A stretch of 64,000 bases of DNA from Klenkia soli (GTDB lineage: Bacteria > Actinomycetota > Actinomycetes > Mycobacteriales > Geodermatophilaceae). The notes beneath the pieces were generated by a model. The model worked only from the letters and a program-made list of their open reading frames with translations. It made no database searches and had not been told where the DNA came from. A program made the position numbers and the translations under genes. Of this stretch, positions 8,380 to 16,334 are shown piece after piece (the stretch's first letter is position 1; each line of letters opens with the position of its first letter). Location: contig NZ_FNIR01000001.1 in assembly GCF_900103975.1 (NCBI RefSeq), positions 186,001-250,000 of the forward strand. Direction: 5' to 3'.

Positions 8380-9333
8380 TCACTCCTCGGGCGGGGTGAA
8401 GCTCGACGTGCGGTCCATGCCCGCGGCCCGGCCCTTGCCGGCGATGACCAGGGCCATCTTGCGGCTGGCCTCGTCGATCATCTCGTCGCCCAGCATTGCC
8501 GAGCCCTTCTTGCCACCGGCCTCGCTGGTGGCCCACTCGTAGGCGTCGAGGATCAGCTCGGCGTGGTCGTAGTCCTCCTGCGAGGGCGCGTAGATCTCGT
8601 TGGCCGCGTCGATCTGGCCCGGGTGCAGCACCCACTTGCCGTCGAAGCCGAGCATCGCCGAGCGCTTGGCGACCTCCTCGAAGGCCGGCACGTCGCGGAC
8701 CTGCAGGAAGGGGCCGTCGATGGCCTGGACGCCGCGGGCGCGGGCGGCCATGAGGATCTGCATGAGGATGTAGTGGAACGGGTCGCCCGGGTAGTCGGGG
8801 TGCAGCGCGCCCACGACCAGGGACTTCATGTTGATCGAGGCCATGAAGTCGGCCGGGCCGTAGATGATCGTCTCGATCCGCGGGCTGGCGAAGGCGATCT
8901 GGTTGACGTTGATGAGCCCCCGAGCGGTCTCGATCTGCGCCTCGATGCCGATCTTCCCGACCTCCAGGCCGTTGGCCTTCTCGATCTGGGTGAGCAGCAT
9001 GTCCAGCGCCTGCACCTGACCGGCGTCCTGCACCTTCGGCAGCATGATCGCGTCGAGGTTCGCGCCGGCGCCGCCGACGACCTCGATGACGTCCTGGAAC
9101 GTCCACTCCGTCGTCCAGTCGTTGACCCGGACGGTGCGGATCTTGTCGCCCCACCCGCCCTCGTTCAGCGCCGCCACGATGTTCTTGCGGGCGCCGGGCT
9201 TGGCCAGCGGCGCGCAGGCGTCCTCCAGGTCCAGGAACACCTGGTCCGCGGGGAGGCCCTTGGCCTTCTCCAGGAACCGGGGGTTGCTGCCCGGGACGGC
9301 GAGGTTGGAACGGCGGGATCGGAGCTCGGCCAC
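8380..9333 (-). CDS. HpcH/HpaI-family CoA-ester lyase (malyl-CoA / citramalyl-CoA lyase type)
   Basis: A 317-residue TIM-barrel lyase of the CitE/Mcl group. Visible landmarks are RSNLAVPGSNPRFLEKA, the acidic FLDLEDACAPLAK that supplies metal ligands, IMLPKVQDAGQV, IEAQIETARGLINVNQIA and the C-terminal GFDGKWVLHPGQIDAANEIY. Such enzymes cleave or hydrolyse malyl-CoA or beta-methylmalyl-CoA, a late step of the ethylmalonyl-CoA pathway. The partner acyl-CoA dehydrogenase gene nearby carries the same operator. GTG 9333 was chosen because the family begins at AELRSRRSN and AGGC lies just upstream. No ccr or meaA gene is in the window, so the pathway assignment stays tentative. Confidence 0.85.
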   Translation of the reverse strand: MAELRSRRSNLAVPGSNPRFLEKAKGLPADQVFLDLEDACAPLAKPGARKNIVAALNEGGWGDKIRTVRVNDWTTEWTFQDVIEVVGGAGANLDAIMLPKVQDAGQVQALDMLLTQIEKANGLEVGKIGIEAQIETARGLINVNQIAFASPRIETIIYGPADFMASINMKSLVVGALHPDYPGDPFHYILMQILMAARARGVQAIDGPFLQVRDVPAFEEVAKRSAMLGFDGKWVLHPGQIDAANEIYAPSQEDYDHAELILDAYEWATSEAGGKKGSAMLGDEMIDEASRKMALVIAGKGRAAGMDRTSSFTPPEE

Positions 9334-9354
9334 GGTGCCTCCACGATCGACGAT

Positions 9355-9372
9355 GGTTACCGGAGAGTAACC
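9355..9372. promoter_or_regulatory. Perfect palindromic operator upstream of the CoA-ester lyase
   Basis: GGTTACCGGAGAGTAACC has 6-base inverted arms GGTTAC/GTAACC around CGGAGA. It lies 22 bases before the lyase GTG and 6 bases after the end of the neighbouring transporter gene. The near-identical copy at 7873-7887 precedes the acyl-CoA dehydrogenase gene. Confidence 0.65.
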
Positions 9373-9377
9373 AGGCC

Positions 9378-10295
9378 TCAGGTGACCGGCTCCACGAGCG
9401 TCCGCGGTCGGGATGCCCGGATCACCAGGGCGACGCCGACGACGACCAGCCCCATCCCCGGCAGGGCCAGCAGCGGGGGCAGCTGGCCCAGCAGCACCAG
9501 GGCCACCAGCAGCGCACCGGGGACCTCCAGCAGGATCGCCAGGCCCACCACCGTCGGGCCCACCGAGGAGACCACCAGGTTGAGCACGGTGTGGCCGAAC
9601 AGCTGGGCCACGACGGTGATGCCGGCGATCAGCCACCAGTCGCGGGCGCTGAACCCGGCCAGCGGCACGCCCGCGACCAGGGCCGCCACCGCCACCGCCG
9701 CGGCGCACGTGCTGTAGCAGACCACCGAGTAGGCCGAGGTGGGCAACCGCTGCCGAGCCCGGGCACCGGCCAGCACGTACCCGCCTGCCGCGATCCCGCC
9801 CGTGAGCGCCAGCGCGTCGCCGGCCAGCGCGCGCATCGACACCGTGACGTCGACCCCGGCGATGAGCGCCGCACCGGCCACGGCCAGGCCGAGGCCCCAC
9901 CAGACCTGGGCCGGCAGCCGCACCCCGGTGAACCGGGCGGCCACCGCCGTCCAGATCGGCGTGGTGGTGACCAGGGCGATCGAGGCCGCCACCGACGTCA
10001 TCGACAGGCTCGGCAGCCAGGCCGCGAAGTGCGCGGCGAGGAACAGGCCGGCGACCACGGAGCTGCGGAGGTCGCGCAGCCGCACCCCGGCCAGGCCGGA
10101 CCGCTCGCGGGTCAGCAGCACGGGCAGCAGGGCCGCGGCACCTGCGGCGTTGCGCCAGAACGCGATGGCCAGCGCGGGGGCGACGACCAGTGCGGTCAGC
10201 GGCCCCGACAGGGAGATGCCCACGACCGCCACGGCCATGAGCGCGAGGTCGCGGCCCCCGGGGCGGTGCACCGCCCAGGCGTCGGTGGTGCTCAC
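9378..10295 (-). CDS. EamA/DMT-family transporter
   Basis: A 305-residue membrane protein with ten predicted helices arranged as two EamA repeats. The first repeat includes FWRNAAGAAALLPVLL and the stretch SMTSVAASIALVTTTPIWTA; the second includes VLNLVVSSVGPTVVGLAILLEVPGA. Drug/metabolite exporters of this kind move small metabolites or amino acids out of the cell, but the substrate cannot be predicted. Its GTG start overlaps the stop of the PhzF-like gene by four bases (GTGA), so both form one operon read from the promoter near 11150. A second, unrelated-context EamA gene occurs at 42.1-43.0 kb. Confidence 0.85.
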   Translation of the reverse strand: MSTTDAWAVHRPGGRDLALMAVAVVGISLSGPLTALVVAPALAIAFWRNAAGAAALLPVLLTRERSGLAGVRLRDLRSSVVAGLFLAAHFAAWLPSLSMTSVAASIALVTTTPIWTAVAARFTGVRLPAQVWWGLGLAVAGAALIAGVDVTVSMRALAGDALALTGGIAAGGYVLAGARARQRLPTSAYSVVCYSTCAAAVAVAALVAGVPLAGFSARDWWLIAGITVVAQLFGHTVLNLVVSSVGPTVVGLAILLEVPGALLVALVLLGQLPPLLALPGMGLVVVGVALVIRASRPRTLVEPVT

Positions 10296-11143
10296 GCCGG
10301 GACGACGACGGTGCCGCGGGCCACCGGGTGGACGTCGCCGGCGACCGTGGCCCGGACCGGTCGGCCCGCCTCGACGGTGACCGTGCCGTCGAGCACCGAC
10401 GGGCGGCCCAGCGCCGCGCCCTGGTGCAGCCGGTACCCCGACGTGCCCTCGCCGGCCAGGCCCTCCGCGGCCAGCCAGACGCCCGTGCCCAGGGCGGCCG
10501 ACCCGGTGGCCGGGTCCTCGCCCCAGGCGGTGCCGCCGGCGAAGACCCGCACGGTGTGCTCGTCGCCGTCCCCGCGGGCCAGCACCGAGACGCCGCCGAG
10601 CACGTCGGGCAGCAGCGCGGCCAGTGCCCGGGGGTCGGGCACGGCCCGCTCGACCGCGCCGGGGCGCACGTCGAGGTGGGCGAACTCCAACCCGCAGCTG
10701 GTCAGGTGCGCGGGGCGACCGGTGACGTCGTCCGCGGCCAGCCCGACGGCGGCGGCCAGGGCCGCGGGATCGGGGCCGGGTCGGCACCGCGGTGGCCCAC
10801 CGGTCAGCCGGGCGCCGGTGGCCGAGACCTCGAGCGGCACCACGCCCTCGCCGCACTCCTGCCGCACCGTCCCGGCCGGCAGCAGGCCCAGCCGCACCAG
10901 GGTGTGGGCGGTGCCGACGCTCGGGTGGCCGGCGAAGGGCAGCTCGGTCTCGGTGGTGAAGATGCGCACCGCGTACCCGCCCTCGTGCACGGCCGTGACG
11001 AAGGTGGTCTCGGAGTACCCGAACTCCAGCGCCAGCGCCTGGCACTGCGCGGTGGTGAGGTCGGCGGCCCCGAGGACGACGGCGAGCTGGTTGCCGCTCA
11101 GCGGTCGCGGGGCGAAGACGTCGACGACCTCGAAGGACAGCAC
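10292..11143 (-). CDS. PhzF-family isomerase/epimerase
   Basis: A 283-residue protein of the PhzF/DapF-like fold. It starts SFEVVDVFAPRPLSGNQLAVV, has the catalytic-glutamate segment FGYSETTFV near residue 45 and LPFAGHPSVGTAHTL, and near the end DPATGSAALGTGVWLA. PhzF itself isomerises a phenazine precursor, but most chromosomal homologues have no known substrate. The phenazine cluster is absent here. It is coupled to an EamA exporter, so export of a metabolite it acts on is possible. The GTG at 11143 has a TACCGT -10 element seven bases upstream and no Shine-Dalgarno, which indicates a leaderless message. Confidence 0.85.
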   Translation of the reverse strand: MLSFEVVDVFAPRPLSGNQLAVVLGAADLTTAQCQALALEFGYSETTFVTAVHEGGYAVRIFTTETELPFAGHPSVGTAHTLVRLGLLPAGTVRQECGEGVVPLEVSATGARLTGGPPRCRPGPDPAALAAAVGLAADDVTGRPAHLTSCGLEFAHLDVRPGAVERAVPDPRALAALLPDVLGGVSVLARGDGDEHTVRVFAGGTAWGEDPATGSAALGTGVWLAAEGLAGEGTSGYRLHQGAALGRPSVLDGTVTVEAGRPVRATVAGDVHPVARGTVVVPA

Positions 11144-11166
11144 GGCGGCGACGGTAGCCTCGCCGC
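11144..11166. promoter_or_regulatory. Divergent leaderless promoters with overlapping -10 elements
   Basis: The 23-base gap between two divergent GTG starts contains ACGGTAGCCT at 11151-11160. Read rightwards it gives TAGCCT (11155-11160), six bases before GTG 11167. Read leftwards it gives TACCGT (11156-11151), seven bases before GTG 11143. The two -10 elements share the central TA, so the promoters should exclude each other. Confidence 0.6.
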
Positions 11167-12405
11167 GTGACGACCGTGACGCGCGCGTACGTGTCCCGGG
11201 TCGCCGGGCTGACCGTCTTCGACCCGGCGGGTGACCGGGTCGGCAAGGTCCGCGACGCCGTCGTCGCGCTGCGGGTCGGCACCGCTCCGCCGCGCATCCT
11301 GGGCCTGGTGCTCGAGGTGGTGGCCCGGCGCCGGATCTTCCTGCCGATGGGCCGGGTCACCCGCATCGACGCCGGTGCGGTCACGCTGAGCACGGGCACG
11401 CTGAGCCTGCGGCACTTCGAGCAGCGGGCCGGCGAGACGCTGGTGCTGGGTGAGCTGCTGGACCGGCGGGTCACGATGACCGAGGACGCCCGGGTCGCGG
11501 TCGTCGTCGACGCCTCGATGGAGCAGAACCGCACCGGCGACTGGGTGCTGACCCGGCTCGCCGTGGCCGAGCCCGGCCGGTTCGGCCGTCGGGGTCAGCT
11601 GCACCAGGTCGCCTGGGACGAGGTCGTCGGCCTCTCGCTCGAGGAGGCCGGGCAGAGCGCCGAGACCCTCATCGCCACCTACCGCGAGCTCAAGCCCGCC
11701 GACCTGGCCCACGCGCTGCAGGGCCTGCCGGACAAGCGCCGCAACGAGGTCGCCGAGGCGCTGGACGACGGCCGGCTGGCCGACGTGCTCGGGGAGCTGC
11801 CCGAGGCCGAGCAGATCACCATCCTGCGCAGCCTCGACGAGGACCGCGCCGCCGACGTCCTGGAGGAGATGGACCCCGACGACGCCGCGGACCTGCTCGG
11901 CGAGCTGCCCGGCGCCGACCGCAACCGGCTGCTGGGCCTCATGGAGCCCGACGACGCCAAGTCGGTGCGCCAGCTGCTGGACTACTCCGAGGACACCGCC
12001 GGCGGCATGATGACCAGCGAGCCGGTGATCCTGGCCCCCGACGTCACCATCGCCGAGGCGCTGGCCCGGGTGCGGTCCGAGGAGATCACCCCGGCGCTGG
12101 CCAGCCAGGTCTACGTCTGCCGGCCCCCCTCGGCCACCCCCACCGGCCGCTACCTGGGCCTGGCACACATCCAGCGGCTGCTCCGCGAGCCACCGTTCAC
12201 CCTGGTCTCCGGGGTGCTCGACGACCTGGAGCCGCTGCGCCCCGAGGCCCCGCTGGCCGAGGTCACCCGCTACTTCGCGACCTACAACCTGGTCGCGGCC
12301 CCGGTCGTCGACGCCGGCGGCCGGCTGCTGGGCGCGGTCACGGTGGACGACGTCCTGGACGCGCTGCTGCCCGACGACTGGCGCGAGCGGGCCCGTCGTG
12401 GCTGA
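11167..12405 (+). CDS. MgtE intracellular-domain and CBS-domain protein lacking the channel
   Basis: A 412-residue soluble protein. Residues 1-160 form two PRC-barrel-like halves (FDPAGDRVGKVRDAVVAL). Residues about 170-270 are the superhelical MgtE N domain (LAHALQGLPDKRRNEVAEAL, DRAADVLEEMDPDDAADLLGEL), and 275-400 a CBS pair ending VVDAGGRLLGAVTVDDVLDAL. The membrane channel that follows these domains in real MgtE magnesium transporters is missing. The orthologue lies at the equivalent place in mycobacteria. It overlaps the DUF1003 gene by eight bases; the two may form a magnesium- or nucleotide-sensing unit, which is inference. Start GTG 11167 follows TAGCCT by six bases. Confidence 0.8.
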   Translation: MTTVTRAYVSRVAGLTVFDPAGDRVGKVRDAVVALRVGTAPPRILGLVLEVVARRRIFLPMGRVTRIDAGAVTLSTGTLSLRHFEQRAGETLVLGELLDRRVTMTEDARVAVVVDASMEQNRTGDWVLTRLAVAEPGRFGRRGQLHQVAWDEVVGLSLEEAGQSAETLIATYRELKPADLAHALQGLPDKRRNEVAEALDDGRLADVLGELPEAEQITILRSLDEDRAADVLEEMDPDDAADLLGELPGADRNRLLGLMEPDDAKSVRQLLDYSEDTAGGMMTSEPVILAPDVTIAEALARVRSEEITPALASQVYVCRPPSATPTGRYLGLAHIQRLLREPPFTLVSGVLDDLEPLRPEAPLAEVTRYFATYNLVAAPVVDAGGRLLGAVTVDDVLDALLPDDWRERARRG

Positions 12406-12976
12406 CGCCCGCGAGGCGGCCCGGCGGGCGGACCTGCAGCTGGACCAGCCCGGCACCGTGCGGGGCTGGCGACCGACGTTCAACCCCGACGCGGTGGGCT
12501 TCTACGCCGAGCGGATCGCCCGCTTCCTGGGCACCGGCCGCTACCTGGCCATCCAGACGATCATCGTGATCGTCTGGATCGCGATCAACATCGCCTGGAT
12601 CTCGCTGCGGTTCGACCCCTACCCGTTCATCCTGCTGAACCTGGCCTTCTCCACCCAGGCCGCCTACGCCGCGCCGCTGATCCTGCTGGCCCAGAACCGG
12701 CAGACCGACCGCGACAAGGTGCAGGTCGAGGAGGACCGCGCCCGCGCCGCGCAGACCCGCGCCGACACCGAGTACCTGGCCCGCGAGCTGGCCTCGCTGC
12801 GGGTCGCGATCGGCGAGCTGGCCACCCGCGACTTCATCCGCGGCGAGCTCGACCGGCTGGCCCCGCCCGACGACGAGGCCGCCGCCCGCCGCCGCAAGGA
12901 GCGCAAGCGCAAGCGCGAGCAGCAGACCCGCGAGGCGCGGGAGGCCCGCGAGAACCGGGACAAGAGCGCCGACTGA
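12398..12976 (+). CDS. DUF1003 membrane protein
   Basis: A 192-residue protein. After a polar N-terminus (NPDAVGFYAERIARFLGTGRYL) come two membrane helices, IQTIIVIVWIAINIAWISL and YPFILLNLAFSTQAAYAAPLILLAQNRQ, which carry the DUF1003 signature. The C-terminal 85 residues form a highly charged predicted coiled coil ending in an Arg/Glu-rich tail. The family is widespread but without assigned biochemistry. The GTG start lies eight bases inside the MgtE-N/CBS gene, implying coupled translation and perhaps a physical complex in which the soluble neighbour regulates this membrane partner. Confidence 0.8.
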   Translation: MADAREAARRADLQLDQPGTVRGWRPTFNPDAVGFYAERIARFLGTGRYLAIQTIIVIVWIAINIAWISLRFDPYPFILLNLAFSTQAAYAAPLILLAQNRQTDRDKVQVEEDRARAAQTRADTEYLARELASLRVAIGELATRDFIRGELDRLAPPDDEAAARRRKERKRKREQQTREAREARENRDKSAD

Positions 12977-12982
12977 GCCCGG

Positions 12983-13501
12983 TCAGCCGCCGGCCAGCCC
13001 GGCCAGGTTCTGCAGCTGCCGCCGCATCATCACCAGGTCGCCCCAGCACAGGGCGGCGGCGACCGGTCGGGGCAGCGGCTGCACCCGCAGGACGGCCACC
13101 AACCGGCTGGTGCCGACGCGCGCACCGGGCAGCGCGGCGTAGCTGACCACCATGTCCCCGCTGGCCCGGGCCACCGGCCCGGGCGGCAGCACCAGGGTGA
13201 GCTCCCGGCCGGGCACGAAGGAGTGCAGCCGGAACACGGTGGCCACCGGCTGCCCGACGGCCAGCTCGTCCAGGCCCGGGGTGAGCGAGCGCGGGCTGCG
13301 CCGGCCCAGGTTGTCGACCAGGTCGTAGCTGTAGGGGGCGGCCCGCAGCTGGCACAGCCACCGGAACGCGACGTCGACCGGCGCAGCGACGTCCACCCCG
13401 CGCAACCAGCGGCCGGGGGCCCCCGGTCGCAGCTCGTCGCAGCCGTAGGTCGCCGCGGCCTCGGCGTCGGTCACGCCCCACCGCTGCGGCAGGCCGGTCA
13501 C
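12983..13501 (-). CDS. SRPBCC-like (polyketide cyclase/START fold) protein
   Basis: A 172-residue protein. The middle part WLRGVDVAAPVDVAFRWLCQLRAAPYSYDLVDNLG and the following beta strands (FRLHSFVPGRELTLVLPPGP) fit the SRPBCC helix-grip fold, which often binds hydrophobic ligands. No catalytic motif is recognisable. It is the last gene of an overlapping five-gene run read leftwards (AzlC, AzlD, CHY zinc finger, decarboxylase, this gene); its GTG start shares GTGA with the decarboxylase stop. Its stop lies six bases from the convergent DUF1003 gene. Function unknown. Confidence 0.7.
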   Translation of the reverse strand: MTGLPQRWGVTDAEAAATYGCDELRPGAPGRWLRGVDVAAPVDVAFRWLCQLRAAPYSYDLVDNLGRRSPRSLTPGLDELAVGQPVATVFRLHSFVPGRELTLVLPPGPVARASGDMVVSYAALPGARVGTSRLVAVLRVQPLPRPVAAALCWGDLVMMRRQLQNLAGLAGG

Positions 13502-14910
13502 CGGCGCACCGCCTGCAGGGTGGCCAGCGTCGGGTCGGCCGCGTAGGCGATCCGCACGCCGGCGTCGGCGGCCGCCGCCAGGGCGGCCAGCGCGTCCGAC
13601 GTGATCTCGTCGCCGGGCGCCAGCACCGGGATGCCCGGCGGGTAGGGCGCCACCAGCTCGGCGCAGACCCGGCCCACCGCCTCGCCCACCGGCACGGTGT
13701 CCCGGTCGGCGAAGAACGCCTCGCGCGGCGACAGCGCCGGCACCGGGACCACCCCGTAGACCGCCGCCCCCACGACCGGGCGCGGGGTGCCGCGGTGCCG
13801 GCGCACCGCGGCGACGACCGCCGCGGTGAACGCGGTCAGGGTGGTGTCGTCGTCGGCCAGGGTCACCACGGCCTTGACCAGGTCGCGCTCGGCGGCCTCG
13901 ACCGGGATGCCCGCGGCCAGCAGGTCCTGCTCGACGGCGCGGCCGTCGGCGCCCGTGCCGGGCAGCAGCAGGGTGAGCACGAGCGGGTCGCCGTCGCCCA
14001 GGACCAGTCCGGGGACGTCGGCCAACCGCGCCCGTGCCCGGCGGACGGCGTCGAGCGCGGCGCCCAGCAGCACCTCGCCGTCCCGGGCCAGCAGCGCCCG
14101 GGCGGCGTCGGTGCTCGCCAGGATCGCGCCGGCCGGGCTGGTGGTGGCGGTGGCCTCGACCCCGGCGTCCAGCCGGGCCGGGTCCACCCGCCGCGTGCGG
14201 GCCAGCACCAGGGCCGCCTGGCTCCAGGCCGGCAGCGTCTTGTGCGCGCTGGTCACCAGGACGTCGGCGCCCAGCTGCAGGGCGTGCCGGGGCAGGTCGG
14301 GGTGGAAGCCGAAGTGGGCGGCCCACGCCCCGTCGACCACCAGGGGCACGTCGTGGTCGTGGGCGGCCGCGGCCAGCCCGGCGACGTCGCCCACCCCGCC
14401 GGTGTAGGAGGGGTCGCCGACGAACACCGCGCGGGCGCGCGGGTGCTCGGCCAGGGCGCGGGCCACGGTCGTGGGCAGCACCCCCAGCGGCAGCCCCGTG
14501 ACCGGGTCGACCTCGGGGCGGACCCACACCGGCGTCAACCCGGCCAGCACCAGCCCGACCAGCAGCGACCGGTGCAGCGTGCGGCTGACCACCACCTCGT
14601 CACCGGGGCGTCCGACGGCCAGGGCCACCGCCTGGTTGGCGTGGGTGGCCCCGCCGGTGGAGAACCGGCAGACGTCGGCGCCCCACAGCCGGGCGGCGCG
14701 GGCCTCGGCGTCGACCAGCACGCCGGCGGTCACCTTCATCGTGTCCAGCCCGGCGTACAGCGGGACGTCACCGGCGACCACATCGCCGACCAGGTCGTGC
14801 CGCTGCTTGTGCCCGGGGATGGTGAACGGGGTCGGCGCCTGCTCCTGGAACCGCAGCCAGGCATCCAGCAGCGGCGCGTCGCCGCGCAGGCCCCTCGGGT
14901 CGGTGGGCAC
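13498..14910 (-). CDS. Orn/Lys/Arg decarboxylase-type PLP enzyme
   Basis: A 470-residue fold-type I PLP enzyme. FTIPGHKQRHDLVGD is the family opening; GGATHANQAVALAVG and VSRTLHRSLLVGLVLAGLTP bind cofactor phosphate; VDGAWAAHFGF carries the PLP-nitrogen aspartate; and TSAHKTLPAWSQAA has the Schiff-base lysine. The C-terminal domain ends at PGIPVLAPGDEI, as in inducible arginine/lysine decarboxylases. It lacks the N-terminal wing domain, giving the short Gram-positive form. Expected reaction is decarboxylation of a basic amino acid to a diamine, cytosolic. The AzlCD exporter genes upstream suggest, weakly, an amino-acid-linked role. The start is 18 bases after the CHY gene stop. Confidence 0.85.
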   Translation of the reverse strand: MPTDPRGLRGDAPLLDAWLRFQEQAPTPFTIPGHKQRHDLVGDVVAGDVPLYAGLDTMKVTAGVLVDAEARAARLWGADVCRFSTGGATHANQAVALAVGRPGDEVVVSRTLHRSLLVGLVLAGLTPVWVRPEVDPVTGLPLGVLPTTVARALAEHPRARAVFVGDPSYTGGVGDVAGLAAAAHDHDVPLVVDGAWAAHFGFHPDLPRHALQLGADVLVTSAHKTLPAWSQAALVLARTRRVDPARLDAGVEATATTSPAGAILASTDAARALLARDGEVLLGAALDAVRRARARLADVPGLVLGDGDPLVLTLLLPGTGADGRAVEQDLLAAGIPVEAAERDLVKAVVTLADDDTTLTAFTAAVVAAVRRHRGTPRPVVGAAVYGVVPVPALSPREAFFADRDTVPVGEAVGRVCAELVAPYPPGIPVLAPGDEITSDALAALAAAADAGVRIAYAADPTLATLQAVRR

Positions 14911-14928
14911 GCCGGTCAGCCTCGTCGA

Positions 14929-15240
14929 TCAGCCGAAGTAGAGGTGTTGGTGCAGCCGGCAGCCGGGGTTGAACGACGCCGCGCAGTGCGGGCACCCGTC
15001 GGCGACGACGTACTCGGCGATGGACAGGGTCCGTCGGCACACCCCGCACAGCACCGCGCGCACCGACCGGTCCTCGGCCGGCCAGACGACGGCGTCGTGG
15101 TCGGCGCACTCGGCGTGGCACAGGTGGCAGCCGTAGAAGGGCTCGCAGCAGGCGAAGCGGATGGCCACGACGTCCAGGTCGGTGGCGTAGTGCTCGCACC
15201 GGCTCTGCGCGTCCACGAGCCGACCGGCCACCGTCGTCAC
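14929..15240 (-). CDS. CHY-type zinc-finger protein
   Basis: A 103-residue protein with nine cysteines and many histidines: CEHYATDLDVVAIRFACC, then CHLCHAEC, CGVC and CPHC, followed by NPGCRLHQHLYF. This is the CHY zinc-finger pattern, which coordinates three zinc ions and is found alone in many bacteria and fused to RING domains in eukaryotes. The bacterial role is unclear; metal handling or protein interaction are proposed. The GTG start overlaps the AzlD stop in GTGA, so it is translated with the transporter pair. Confidence 0.85.
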   Translation of the reverse strand: MTTVAGRLVDAQSRCEHYATDLDVVAIRFACCEPFYGCHLCHAECADHDAVVWPAEDRSVRAVLCGVCRRTLSIAEYVVADGCPHCAASFNPGCRLHQHLYFG

Positions 15241-15554
15241 GTCAGCGACCCTAGCCAGTGCACGCCGGCCCCGGTGAGCCCCGCCAGCAGGAGGACGACG
15301 ACGAACGGCGCGCGCAGCGCCAGGGCGAGCGCGGCCACCGCGAGCCCGGCCAGCCGGCCGTCGACCACCAGCTGCGACCCCGAGGTCGCCGCCTGGACGG
15401 CGACCAGCGCGGCCAGCAGCGCCGCCGGCACGAAGTCGACCACCCGGGCCACCACCGGGTGCTCCACCCAGGCCGCCGGAACGCTCAGCCCGGCCAGCTT
15501 CAGCAGGTAGCAGCCCGCCGACCCGAGCAGCACCGCCACCCACAGCCCGCTCAC
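15237..15554 (-). CDS. azlD: AzlD-family small subunit of branched-chain amino-acid exporter
   Basis: A 105-residue membrane protein with four hydrophobic stretches, including LWVAVLLGSAGCYLLKLAGL and VVARVVDFVPAALLAALVAVQ, the usual AzlD layout and length. With AzlC it forms an export system for branched-chain amino acids, as shown for the related pairs in Bacillus and Corynebacterium. Its GTG start overlaps the azlC stop, and its stop overlaps the CHY zinc-finger start, so the three genes are chained. Confidence 0.85.
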   Translation of the reverse strand: MSGLWVAVLLGSAGCYLLKLAGLSVPAAWVEHPVVARVVDFVPAALLAALVAVQAATSGSQLVVDGRLAGLAVAALALALRAPFVVVLLLAGLTGAGVHWLGSLT

Positions 15555-16234
15555 CGCCGCCACCGCCCGGCGAGGGCCACCGCGACGACCGCGGTGATCA
15601 CCTGCACGCCCGCCGGCACGAACGGGGTGAGCGCCAGCGCGATCGCCGCGCCACCCAGGGCCACCCGCCGCTGCGCCGCGGGCTCGGCCCAGGCCTTCTG
15701 CAGCCGGGGCCACAGCAGCGCCAGGAAGGCGGCCGGGACGACGGCGTCCAGCGCGGCCAGTGACGCCCCGGTGAGCGCGTCGGCCCCCAGCGCGCCCAGC
15801 AGCGTGGTGACGTTCCAGCCCAGGAAGATGGCGCCGCCCCCGAGGGTGAAGGCCAGCCGGGCGTTCGCCGGGTCCGGGGCGGCCAGGGCCAGCGCGGTGG
15901 ACTCGTCGATCACCAGCTGCGCCGTCCCGAGCCGGCGCAGGCCGCCCCGCGGTCGGAGCAGCGGCACCAGCCGCACGCCGTAGATGGTGTTGCGGGTGCC
16001 CAGCAGCACCGCGCTGCCCACCGCGGCCAGCACGCCTCCCCCGGCCCCGAGCACGCCCACCAGCGCGAACTGGGAGGCACCGGTGAACATGAGCAGGGAC
16101 AGGGCGCAGGCCTGCCAGGCGTCCAGGCCCGCGGCCACCGCGGCGGCCCCGAACGCGGCGCCGTAGAGACCGACGGCCACGCCCAGGCCCAGGGCGTCGC
16201 GGATCGTGGCCCGCCGGGCGCCGTCGCTGGTCAC
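15551..16234 (-). CDS. azlC: AzlC-family branched-chain amino-acid exporter, large subunit
   Basis: A 227-residue polytopic membrane protein with the AzlC signature ALSLLMFTGASQFALVGVLG and GTRNTIYGVRLVPLL, followed by the QLVIDESTALALA segment. Together with AzlD it should export branched-chain amino acids or analogues. GTG 16234 was chosen because TAGAGT (16248-16243 on this strand) lies eight bases upstream, the leaderless pattern seen throughout the window, and because the family begins near RATIRDALGLGVAVGLYG. It heads a five-gene overlapping transcription unit. Confidence 0.85.
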   Translation of the reverse strand: MTSDGARRATIRDALGLGVAVGLYGAAFGAAAVAAGLDAWQACALSLLMFTGASQFALVGVLGAGGGVLAAVGSAVLLGTRNTIYGVRLVPLLRPRGGLRRLGTAQLVIDESTALALAAPDPANARLAFTLGGGAIFLGWNVTTLLGALGADALTGASLAALDAVVPAAFLALLWPRLQKAWAEPAAQRRVALGGAAIALALTPFVPAGVQVITAVVAVALAGRWRR

Positions 16235-16334
16235 GGTGGCGGACTCTAGGAGGCGGGCTCCCGCTCCCCACGGCCGCCGTACAGTGGCAGCGGCCCCGCA
16301 AGGGCCCCACCGATGCGAGGAGACACACCACCGC

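Noticed and set aside
10292-11143. Phenazine biosynthesis
   Set aside because: PhzF-like isomerases are common as single genes; no other phz gene is in the window.
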